Assembly (NCBI RefSeq): GCF_003605645.1
Contig: NZ_QVMU01000001.1
Span: 744,001-808,000, forward strand
DNA length: 64,000 bases
Direction of reading: 5' to 3'
Source: Vibrio sinensis
GTDB lineage: Bacteria; Pseudomonadota; Gammaproteobacteria; Enterobacterales; Vibrionaceae
Below, in pieces: positions 43,481-51,991 of this stretch (its first letter is position 1; each line of letters starts with the position of its first letter). Position numbers and translations under genes: made by a program. Under the pieces are notes generated by a model, which was given only the letters and a program-made list of their open reading frames with translations, did not search any database and had not been told where the DNA came from.

Positions 43481-43528
43481 ATGCCTCGCGATACGAGGTT
43501 GCGCTAACAGCCTTACGGCGTTATCGCT
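43481..43528. other. Candidate oriT hairpins
   Basis: CCTCG/CGAGG (43484-43498) is directly followed by an imperfect pair GCGCTAAC-AGCC and GGC-GTTATCGC (43501-43527). It is 50 bp upstream of the MobC-like and relaxase genes, where MOBP-type elements usually carry their transfer origin. No nic sequence could be identified. Confidence 0.45.
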
Positions 43529-43577
43529 AAAAAAAACAAAGCACTCCAAATAATTACAACAATAATAAGAGTTAAAA

Positions 43578-44324
43578 ATGAATATAAATATAAACACAGT
43601 CGCAGCAACTGTCATTCGCTGCACAACAAGAAAACAGAAGCAATTCATTTCTGGGTTAATAAAAGAACACAACTATTCTGAGCTTGAGTTGGTTACTCTA
43701 TTGCCTGGAATTCTTCCTTCGCCTATAGAGTCAGGCGTGAGTATCGCTGAGCAACAAGCATTTGTAACTGCACTTGCTCATGCCCTTTGCCTCTATCAGC
43801 AAACAGAAAACACCAATCAAGTTGAGTGGGCTGAGGCTCATGATTTGATAAGCACAGTGCGAGCGAACTTCAAAAAACCACGCAAAGCAGAAAAAGATCT
43901 CTACCGTCGAGCGGTAAAAACCAACCTCACCCAAGATGAATATCAACATCTACTGGAGGTCATGGCAAGTTATAACTACAAATCGGCCAGTCAATTTCTT
44001 CGAGATGTCATCACTCAAAAGTTGACTATAAAACCACAGCAAAGCGGATGTATAACAGAGTACTTTTACGAGACAAAACGCATCGCAAACCTTTTAGAAT
44101 CTTTACTTGAAGAGGACCCACTACGTAACAATGAGACAGCTATTCAATTAGGTGAAGCTCTACATTCATTGAAACAAAATCTTCTAACTACACGTAATCT
44201 AGCTATTGATTCGCACAACGTTCAAACTGCGGAAATCCTCGCAATACAATACCTCGACAGCAATGTACTTCGTGAACTCTACAGAAGCAAACTTGAGTTA
44301 GAGGATGCGAGTAATGATATTTGA
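43578..44324 (+). CDS. MobC-like mobilization accessory protein
   Basis: A 248-residue protein. Residues about 115-160 (RRAVKTNLTQDEYQHLLEVMASYNYKSASQFLRDVITQKL) match the MobC/ribbon-helix-helix type found with MOBP relaxases, which assist nicking at oriT. The rest is helical and not recognised. The relaxase gene starts inside its 3' end, so the two are coupled. Confidence 0.78.
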   Translation: MNININTVAATVIRCTTRKQKQFISGLIKEHNYSELELVTLLPGILPSPIESGVSIAEQQAFVTALAHALCLYQQTENTNQVEWAEAHDLISTVRANFKKPRKAEKDLYRRAVKTNLTQDEYQHLLEVMASYNYKSASQFLRDVITQKLTIKPQQSGCITEYFYETKRIANLLESLLEEDPLRNNETAIQLGEALHSLKQNLLTTRNLAIDSHNVQTAEILAIQYLDSNVLRELYRSKLELEDASNDI

Positions 44325-45648
44325 AGAGCTGAAGTGTAAAAATGCCCAACAGACCATACATGATGCTACTCAATTAGTTCTATATGGTGCGAAGCAAAGT
44401 GATGACGTCACACAGCTTATAAAGTACTCATCAAGCCAATCTAAAAGCGCTCTCTCTAGGGGAACATCGCAATTCATTTGTTCAAACGAAATTGCCTCTA
44501 TTCCCCTCGACGCTAGTAATCAAGACGCAAGAAACATTAATTGGAGCTCCGCGATTGCTGAGCTACAGAGCGCCCACCTAACAAATAACAACACCAAGCA
44601 GCCATACCGACACTTTGTCGTTTCCCTAGCAGAGGGGGAACAGTTACCCCACCAGCAATGGAAGGCATCCATAAGCAAACTCATGAAACACCTCGGCTAT
44701 GAAAACGCTCGTTACATTGCTTATAAACACTCTGATACGAATAATGAGCATGTACACATTGTCGTCTCTACAACTAATTTGCTTACTGGGAAGATTATTT
44801 CTAACTGGCAATCACACTTAAACGCTCAACCAATCATGAGAGAGCTTGAAATTGAGCTGGGGTTACAGCAAGTGTTGAGCTCAAACGAGCTCAACACTTG
44901 CTATGGAAATGATGCTAAGAACGGCAAAGAACAAACAATCAAGCGTATGATGCGTCGAAAAGTTGAACAAGCCATAAAGAGGTTGCCTCCACACGCTTCT
45001 TTGATTCAGTTTTCGACTGCTCTACTACGCGAAGGAATTGAAATCGAGCTTGTAGCAAATAGTGATGGAAGTAAGTTTAAAGGGCTCGCATATCGATTTC
45101 ATAAGTTTAGATTTGCTGCGTCCTCATTGCGAAGTGGCAATAAATATACACTCGGTAAGTTGGTAAAGAACGGTATCTTGAATGAAAACGCGTTAGATAC
45201 TCGTTTTTACGACCCAGATAATTTTCAAGTTCGATCTGCTCAGGCTAAGTTTGAAAGCATAAGGCGACAATCAATAGAATTGGCTAACGAGTTTAAAATA
45301 CAACTGAAATCACACCAAGAAGACCAATTTAGGTATCTCATCCTAACTTGTGCTCGTGGGCACGCTAAAGCCATGCAAACACAAGCTGATTACTGGCTGT
45401 ACCACAGCAAATTTCTTCGCGATTTGTGGGAAAGAGCTTTTGTACACTGCTTATATGAATCCGAGAAAGGACTATACAAAGCCGCGAATTTTTTGAGTGA
45501 CTTTTTCTTCCACATTTTACTTACGCTATTCGAAGAATCCTTGAGAAACAAATGGGAACTACGTGTCGTTGTCACTAATGACCCAACTGAAAAACATCGA
45601 GAACTGAAGTATGGTAAACAAAATGACCATTCAGGACTGACGAGATAG
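44314..45648 (+). CDS. Relaxase, MOBP/MobA type
   Basis: DNA-nicking transfer protein, 444 residues from ATG 44314 (ATG 44305 is also possible). Seen: YRHFVVSLAEGEQL, then RYIAYKHSDTNNEHVHIVVSTTN near residue 146, the relaxase motif III with His-x-Asp and paired His for metal binding. A catalytic Tyr is not certain; Tyr residues in the first 60 positions are candidates. The C-terminal 200 residues are not recognised. With the MobC-like protein and oriT-like hairpins it would let the island use a helper conjugation system. Confidence 0.85.
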   Translation: MIFEELKCKNAQQTIHDATQLVLYGAKQSDDVTQLIKYSSSQSKSALSRGTSQFICSNEIASIPLDASNQDARNINWSSAIAELQSAHLTNNNTKQPYRHFVVSLAEGEQLPHQQWKASISKLMKHLGYENARYIAYKHSDTNNEHVHIVVSTTNLLTGKIISNWQSHLNAQPIMRELEIELGLQQVLSSNELNTCYGNDAKNGKEQTIKRMMRRKVEQAIKRLPPHASLIQFSTALLREGIEIELVANSDGSKFKGLAYRFHKFRFAASSLRSGNKYTLGKLVKNGILNENALDTRFYDPDNFQVRSAQAKFESIRRQSIELANEFKIQLKSHQEDQFRYLILTCARGHAKAMQTQADYWLYHSKFLRDLWERAFVHCLYESEKGLYKAANFLSDFFFHILLTLFEESLRNKWELRVVVTNDPTEKHRELKYGKQNDHSGLTR

Positions 45649-45865
45649 CGCCCTATTCTCTTACATTTGAAATGACGCGGCATGACCACAAAAATAACAA
45701 TGAAAAAATAGCAATGATTACGAGGCATGATCACTGCTAGCGCGTTTGTGCCCCTTTCCGTGCCAGTGATGTTCAATCTCACAAATCACTTTCAAGTGGT
45801 TTGACCTATTTTTTCTTATCTGTTTATTGTCTAGTTAATTGGGGGACCAGTTCGAGGAGAAAAAT

Positions 45866-46696
45866 TTGTCTTCATTTATTGATATTGAGTTTGTTTGTAC
45901 TTGTGGTCATACAGTTACTTCACTGATACAAGTACCGCCCCCTGACTATGCTGCAGTAAAAACAAAAGACAGCCTTAATGAGTCGCTTGAACAAGTTTAT
46001 TGCTTTGAGTGTGAGGCGGAGCATGAAGTGTATAGCTCTAACTCTTTTGCCGGTATCACCTGTTGTATCAATGACGATGATATTGAAGTTAGTTTCACAA
46101 TGGCACCTACAGATAATGAATCAGAAACCGACTTAGATTGGTTAATTGGTCATTCTAGGCAGTTTTGCATATTTGAAATGCAAATTGATCACGTTAAAGG
46201 GCTTCTAGCTGAGAACATCACCGAAGATCATTTGTTTGGCTTACATATCATGTTGTATGGACACATTGTTGCAGCAACTGAGTCTTATCTGGCTTCAACC
46301 TTTATTCATCACGTTACAAATAGTAGGGCTTTAACTAAAAAGTTAGTAGAAACATCTCCTTACTTTGGGAATCAAAAATTTTCTCTTCAACAATTATTTC
46401 AAAAACAAAATGCAATTGAGCAGGTAGTTGCTAGCTATCTGCAAGACATGATCTTCCATGACATCAAAAAAGTGAAACCAATGTTTAAAGAGGTATTGAA
46501 TATTGATTTTGGAAATGTTTCTTGGCTATTTAAAGCAGTTTCCCTCCGTCATGATTGTGTACATAGAGCTGGTTATGACAAAAATGGCAACCCAGTACGC
46601 ATTTATGAAGAAACCGTCAACGAACTTCTTGAGCAGAGTTGGAACTTTGTGCGTGTGATAGAGAATCAATTAAAAGATCGTGGACCGAAAATTTGA
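45866..46696 (+). CDS. Zinc-ribbon plus HEPN-motif protein
   Basis: A 276-residue protein from TTG at 45866, chosen because GAGGAG lies 6 bases before it. N-terminal Cys pairs (FVCTCGH at about 10-15 and CFECEAEH at about 46-53) suggest a zinc ribbon. The C-terminal helical domain ends with AVSLRHDCVHRAGYDKNG (about 225-240), an R-x4-H motif with the following Arg-Gly that fits HEPN RNase-like folds. Such proteins occur in toxin and phage-defence roles. It stands between the relaxase and the large ATPase gene. Function is inferred only from the motif. Confidence 0.65.
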   Translation: MSSFIDIEFVCTCGHTVTSLIQVPPPDYAAVKTKDSLNESLEQVYCFECEAEHEVYSSNSFAGITCCINDDDIEVSFTMAPTDNESETDLDWLIGHSRQFCIFEMQIDHVKGLLAENITEDHLFGLHIMLYGHIVAATESYLASTFIHHVTNSRALTKKLVETSPYFGNQKFSLQQLFQKQNAIEQVVASYLQDMIFHDIKKVKPMFKEVLNIDFGNVSWLFKAVSLRHDCVHRAGYDKNGNPVRIYEETVNELLEQSWNFVRVIENQLKDRGPKI

Positions 46697-47020
46697 ACAT
46701 AACAATATGGTTTAGACGCTGCGCAGCCAGCGCTAATACTCAAGTGTTGGACAAGCCCCAAGCCACTTATCTACCGAAATTGTGCGATGGTGGACCACTG
46801 GGCTCTGGCCTGAGTGGTTTGTTTTCCATACCTGTAATTATCTGAAAGCTGTCCAATCAACAAAAAGCGTAACCCCCATTTGTCCAACTTCGTGTCAGCT
46901 TCATCATCTGGCACGATTTTGCCCCATTCCTTCTTAGAGAAAAAACCGTTCAAATACTGTTAATTAGATTTTCCCTACGAAAACTAATCTGGATGGTCGG
47001 TTCGAGCGTTTAAAAACAGA
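46697..47020. repeat. Intergenic region with cassette-like sequence
   Basis: Starts with ACATAACAATATGG right after the HEPN-gene stop and includes GCAGCCAGCGCT (46723 on). It resembles the start of the repeats at 56071 and 57876. A 60-codon minus frame at 46771-46953 is not supported as a gene. Confidence 0.4.
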
Positions 47021-47049
47021 AGCCAGTGAAAGGAAAATTCTCACTGGCT
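47021..47049 (-). terminator. Terminator of the large nuclease-STAND gene
   Basis: AGCCAGTGA (47021-47029) and TCACTGGCT (47041-47049) form a perfect 9-bp stem. On minus it is followed within four bases by a T run. It lies about 70 bp past the stop at 47118. Confidence 0.85.
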
Positions 47050-47117
47050 TTGCCGTAGTATTGTGGTTCGAAATACACCTGACTTGTAATAGTTGGCGTC
47101 TTTAGCATTAGGTCTGG

Positions 47118-50100
47118 CTATCGTTTTGTATCTTTGTACCAAGCGACTTTTTGCCAAGCTCCTCCCTCACGCCACACAATCCCCTCAGAACGACGCCAAC
47201 AAGACTCATCATTGTTTCCGTTAGGCCACGTGTTTCGCTCCGCAATCATTACCCACATTGGTTCTATGTCAAACTTGCTAACATAGTCATGAAGAGCTTC
47301 ATCATCAATAACTACTGCAGTTTGATGCTCAAAAGGCTCTTGAGCTTGTATTACAACATCACCATGTATGTTTAACCATTTGCTTGGTTCATTTTGAGAC
47401 AACGAAAGTTCAAGTTCATCGGCAAACCATTTTTGTGGCATATAATTCGAAAAACCATCAGGAAGAGATTTGTCTAAATGACTCTCCCAATGGTAGTTAA
47501 CTGTAGGTATTGCAAATGTACATTCTTCAGGCCCGTTCCAAAGAGAGTTTGAAAACTTTTCAGATTCCCACGTATTGCGCCAATATGCTTCGCGAAGGTA
47601 CGGACCGTCAGTAAACTCCCTCGGTTTAAAAGAGTCAACATCAATACTTTCATTCTCTCTAAGAAACTCGGCTAGCTTTCTCACACTTCCTTTTTTAAGA
47701 AATACGCAATAAAGGAATCTGAATTCTTCATATCGCATTCCATGCATGCCGACTCTACGACCTTGATATTTTTCGCTAGAACAATTGAATTCATACAGCA
47801 CACTCCACGCCTTATTATTTTCATCAATTCTAGAGAGCTTCTCAATCATCGTCAGCGTCGGATCTTCTTCAAAAGGCCACTGCTTCAAATTCTCTTCTGT
47901 AACTTCGGGAAGCTCGATAATTGGCTCTACCATCCATTTTTCAAGGTGGAGGTCTTGTTTTACGGGAGGTAATATAGTTGGTTCAATATTTCGTCGAAAG
48001 TCATGATGGCTATATCGATAAATACACGGCTTTTCAGCTCCCCATCCGCCTTCAAGAAACCAGTAGTTGTCAGCTAATCGGGCTTGAATTTCGTCTAAAG
48101 CAATTCTTTGGTATTTTTTACCTATCCGCTCTAGGTCATTTTCATGTCTTGAGTTACTAGTACCATATCCATCTCTAGGAAAAAGATCTGAGTTCCAACC
48201 AAGTTCATAGGCTCTTTTAGTGATCCATAATCTGCATTGTTGTATATCAACCGAATCAAACTCCTCGTAGCCACCATCACGAAGATAGTCCAACGAAAGT
48301 CTTTTCCTCTCGTCTTCACTTAATAAGCTTTCTAAGCGGTAGCGAGCATTAACTATTGCTTCTTCTAGAGCTGTAGCTTCCGCTTTGACAGCCTCATTCT
48401 CTGGTTGAGCAAAAAATATAGCTTGAAAATAATTGGGACTGGATGCTTTTTCAAACTCCTCTAGAGCGTCGACGCGCTCAGTGAAGGGATGTACCACTTC
48501 CTCTAAAAAAACTCGCTTTAGTTCTTTCTTCGAAACTGGTTTTGGACTACTAAGGGGAGTAGTTAAAAAATTTCGCACACGACCTGGGATACTGTATTTC
48601 CCATAGTCCCCCCACTCACTTGAAGCAGAACTAAATATTTCTTTGCCTCCTCTTTCTTCAGCAATTTTCTCTACTTCATCTTCAGTCAGACCAAATATTG
48701 GAGGTTCAGAGCCTAGAGGGTGATAGCAGTCTTCTAAGTTAATACCTTCACTCAATGCGTGCTTGCTATTTGCAAGTTCAATTATCCCCAATGCATAGTC
48801 TCTAGTAAGTAGTGCTACCGGTGGCTGTTTGTCTGCAAAAACTTTGCCGAAGACTTCATGCGAGTAAACATTTAGACGTTCAGAGCTTTGATCGATGCAA
48901 CAAGCTCCAAAGGCTGCTGCATAGAGTCGCTCTATAACATACGGATCATCGCAATCGTGCAACTTTTCGAGCAGGAAGGTAAATATGTTTGAGTTTACTA
49001 AAAATAGCGTCGTTAGTGCTTTGGTCGCTTGGTCACGCAATGTCTGGTTAGACGAAGATAAGGACCATACCAAAACTAATGACGCTAACTCCAAATGTTT
49101 TAAATCTGCAGTGCGACTATGCTTTGATAACGCCCATGAGACAATTCTCTCAACTTGATTGAGTTCTTCTCGCGACGCCCAATTAATCCAACGTGTCCAA
49201 TGACTATCTCTTTCTGGCATTTGCCATTGCTTCAGACGTTCATGAAGGCGAAGAGCGTTAAAAGGATGGTCAATAGTCATTGAAACTTCCAAGAGTAACC
49301 CTAGAGGCTCAACATTGTAGCCATCTAATCGGTTCAGTAATTCTCGCGAGTCATTCGAAAAGGCATCTGCACTCCTCCACTTGAAGCTTTCCGCAAAGCT
49401 CTCCTGCAGTGACTGTTCTCTTTCCCAATGTAATTCCCAATCGGGTAGAGTTTTAGCAAATTCTACCCCGAGTTTCTCTGGGTAGATTGTGGATAGAGCG
49501 CTAATCAATCCTGTATATTGATAGTGAAGACCATGGTCTGGCTTCCCATCATAAAATAGGAAATTCAGAGGAAAGCCCGCATCGAAAGCCGTATTTAACT
49601 GTTCCCTAGACACTTTCGAAAGCAAGGATGTCGCCATGAGGTGATCTTGGAACCTCTGAAATGAGAAGCGCACTAGTTCTGATGGGGGATTAAAGGGATC
49701 ATAACGTTCCGAATAAGGAGGCGGGTCGCGTCTGAATAAACTTGTTTCTATTAACACCTGTAGCCAAGTTTTTCCTTCTGGCGCAGTTCTACCCTTAAAG
49801 CTCTCGTCTGCAATTGCTATCGCATCTTCGACTTCTATGAAATCGCAACCATTCATAGCCATCATACTAGCGACTTGAACAACACATTTTTTAATGGAAT
49901 TTGAAATGGTAGCTGAGTTTGCTGTTTGTATCCCAGTGCGCCAACTCAACGCATCGAGATACAGGGCCATAGTTTGTGATATTCCGTTCAACCCACGAGG
50001 AAATTCCGTAAGTCCTTTAGCATGTAAAGCCTCACTAGTCGTTTTTAGGAATAATGGATTGTTGAATTCTGGCGATAACCATGGTGTATTGGGCCGAGCT

Positions 50101-51683
50101 ATGCCTTTGGTATCAAGGTATCGAATTGCTGCACGTTCCATCTCCTCCGGAGTGGAAAACCCATTTATCCGATATTTAGGAAGTTTTTCGAGCAAACTAT
50201 CCGGAACCGCATAAGGAAGATACTCATCACGACAAGAGAAAACTGCTGATAGATAAGGGTATTTTTGAATCGCGTTAACTATTTCCGGGAGATTACACTT
50301 CCAGTAATGTGCACCAACACCCTCGTTGATTGCGTCAAAGAGCAGAATGGTCCGCTCACCTTTACGTTCGCCAGCTGTATTCAGGGGGCCCAAAACATCA
50401 TCGACTGTTCTACCCTCTAGACCACAAATTCCGCCGAATTGCTCCCAAAATACTGACGTCGAGAAACTCTGGCCTAACACTAGGACTGTTGGTAATCCTG
50501 CACTAGTTCGCTGCTCTGCAACTTGCCCTAGAATATGAGACTTTCCCGCACCTGCAGGTCCATAAATTAGAGCGCAGCGTAATGACTCTGCTATAAAGTT
50601 AGAATTTCTTAGAATTTCTCTTAATGAAAAGCAAGAGGATGAAAGCTCTTGGAGACGTATACGCACATTTTCAAGTTTGCTTTTATCATCCTCTATCAAT
50701 ATACCTTTATCTACCGAAGCGTACTGTCTTTCAAGTTTCCAAACAGCGTCTTGAAGCCGATCTAAAATACTCGTTGCTACCTCAATGTTCCATTCTTCAT
50801 TTAAGTCGTGTGTAAACGAACCTTTAAGCTGAACAAGTTCCTGCCATGTCTCATTTGCAATTAAAAGTGTGTCGGCATCTGATGCAAGATCTGCAGAAGA
50901 GAACTCTATAGTGGGAACTCTTGATTCCTCAAGCTCATTGAATGCGCCTATCAACTGCTCAGTCGTGCTTGGACCTCGAGCTATGGTGTCAAACAAAGAT
51001 TCAACCGAGACTTCTACGTGATCGTGAGGATTGAAACGGTCATCTAACGCTCGTTTCGCAGTATTAACTTGGTCTTCAAACCAAGAATCGTTTAGTACAT
51101 CACCTCCAAACCAAAACTTGAACAATGCGGCATTCTCTTTTCGAAGGAGCATTTCTTTTAGAGTAGTTTCGGACCAAAGCTCGAATTCGATGTCAATTGA
51201 CTTTTCTTCCGCCCAACCTTTCCACTTATTTACTCGCTCATCCCACTTTTCTCGCTGAGATTTACCTTTCGTCCCTCTAGGTGGAGTTAAGTCTTTTGGT
51301 ATTGCGAAAATATAAGTTTGAAGTTCAGGGTGTACCTTTAACGCTTGTTCTACCGACTCATCCATTTGACTCCATTGGGAGTCACCAATCGAAGTGAAAT
51401 ACTTTGCTTGATAACCAATTTTCCTTCCATTGTTTAGAATCCAAAGAGCCTCTACACCTCCATCTCCTCCACAACCATCATTCGGTTGGAATTCAAGACC
51501 ATTTTTAGGGTTCTCTCGACGAGCAAGCACACAAATTAGATCTTCAAAGGACTCTCTAGGCCCTTTGTTGAACGCATTTATAGAAGAAAAATCAATCAAG
51601 TTTGTATGTCCTTTTCCTGTCTGGAAGGTTGCGAAATTGGGGTTTGAAAGATAACAACTAGGAAAGAATAATATATCAAACAA
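47118..51683 (-). CDS. Nuclease-STAND NTPase, Avs-like defence protein
   Basis: A 1521-residue protein, counting from a TTG at 51683; a TTG at 51599 with AAGGA upstream is also plausible. N-terminal Mrr-like nuclease: ESFEDLICVLARREN, GCGGDGGVEALW (about 72) and IGYQAKYF (about 92). Central NTPase: Walker A GPAGAGKS (about 379), Walker B LLFDAINEG (about 449), VFSCRDEY. A long helical C-terminus (700-1520) would serve as sensor. Size, order and the DAINE Walker B are as in Avs2/Avs4-type antiphage STAND proteins, which sense phage proteins and degrade DNA. Which Avs class, if any, is not settled by eye. Confidence 0.82.
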   Translation of the reverse strand: MFDILFFPSCYLSNPNFATFQTGKGHTNLIDFSSINAFNKGPRESFEDLICVLARRENPKNGLEFQPNDGCGGDGGVEALWILNNGRKIGYQAKYFTSIGDSQWSQMDESVEQALKVHPELQTYIFAIPKDLTPPRGTKGKSQREKWDERVNKWKGWAEEKSIDIEFELWSETTLKEMLLRKENAALFKFWFGGDVLNDSWFEDQVNTAKRALDDRFNPHDHVEVSVESLFDTIARGPSTTEQLIGAFNELEESRVPTIEFSSADLASDADTLLIANETWQELVQLKGSFTHDLNEEWNIEVATSILDRLQDAVWKLERQYASVDKGILIEDDKSKLENVRIRLQELSSSCFSLREILRNSNFIAESLRCALIYGPAGAGKSHILGQVAEQRTSAGLPTVLVLGQSFSTSVFWEQFGGICGLEGRTVDDVLGPLNTAGERKGERTILLFDAINEGVGAHYWKCNLPEIVNAIQKYPYLSAVFSCRDEYLPYAVPDSLLEKLPKYRINGFSTPEEMERAAIRYLDTKGIARPNTPWLSPEFNNPLFLKTTSEALHAKGLTEFPRGLNGISQTMALYLDALSWRTGIQTANSATISNSIKKCVVQVASMMAMNGCDFIEVEDAIAIADESFKGRTAPEGKTWLQVLIETSLFRRDPPPYSERYDPFNPPSELVRFSFQRFQDHLMATSLLSKVSREQLNTAFDAGFPLNFLFYDGKPDHGLHYQYTGLISALSTIYPEKLGVEFAKTLPDWELHWEREQSLQESFAESFKWRSADAFSNDSRELLNRLDGYNVEPLGLLLEVSMTIDHPFNALRLHERLKQWQMPERDSHWTRWINWASREELNQVERIVSWALSKHSRTADLKHLELASLVLVWSLSSSNQTLRDQATKALTTLFLVNSNIFTFLLEKLHDCDDPYVIERLYAAAFGACCIDQSSERLNVYSHEVFGKVFADKQPPVALLTRDYALGIIELANSKHALSEGINLEDCYHPLGSEPPIFGLTEDEVEKIAEERGGKEIFSSASSEWGDYGKYSIPGRVRNFLTTPLSSPKPVSKKELKRVFLEEVVHPFTERVDALEEFEKASSPNYFQAIFFAQPENEAVKAEATALEEAIVNARYRLESLLSEDERKRLSLDYLRDGGYEEFDSVDIQQCRLWITKRAYELGWNSDLFPRDGYGTSNSRHENDLERIGKKYQRIALDEIQARLADNYWFLEGGWGAEKPCIYRYSHHDFRRNIEPTILPPVKQDLHLEKWMVEPIIELPEVTEENLKQWPFEEDPTLTMIEKLSRIDENNKAWSVLYEFNCSSEKYQGRRVGMHGMRYEEFRFLYCVFLKKGSVRKLAEFLRENESIDVDSFKPREFTDGPYLREAYWRNTWESEKFSNSLWNGPEECTFAIPTVNYHWESHLDKSLPDGFSNYMPQKWFADELELSLSQNEPSKWLNIHGDVVIQAQEPFEHQTAVVIDDEALHDYVSKFDIEPMWVMIAERNTWPNGNNDESCWRRSEGIVWREGGAWQKVAWYKDTKR

Positions 51684-51991
51684 CTAGAATACTTTGTTGA
51701 CGTAATTCAAACATCCAATCAATGACTTACACCTCATTAATAGGAGTAAAACTCAGGTCTAACCGTCTTGGCTCGTTTATGCCCCAAAATTTGCTAGAGC
51801 TGGCACTTTTAACAGTTCCACAAACTTCTTTTTGATTTAATTAATCTAATACACCTAGTATGAGATAATGTGACTATCAAATCGGTAGCTATTCACACAA
51901 CCTCTTTTCAAACTCATAGTTTTGTGAGGCGTGAAACTTACTGCAACGACGAAAAATCGTATAATGCCTAAATAATATAAAATCAATTGAT
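51684..51991. promoter_or_regulatory. Divergent promoter region between two large ATPase genes
   Basis: A 308-bp AT-rich gap from which the nuclease-STAND gene (minus) and the NACHT-like gene (plus) are transcribed apart. No operator or structured repeat stands out. Confidence 0.5.

Larger units (their letters stand above)
43035..43577. other. 543-bp control region before the mobilization genes
   Basis: AT-rich gap holding the AlpA-like gene promoter, three 21-bp-spaced direct repeats and an oriT-like hairpin pair, listed separately. No further gene is supported. Confidence 0.7.

Noticed and set aside
46771..46953. 60-codon minus frame upstream of the large ATPase terminator
   Set aside because: No ribosome binding site; lies in repeat-like intergenic sequence. 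A remnant of a transposase could not be supported.
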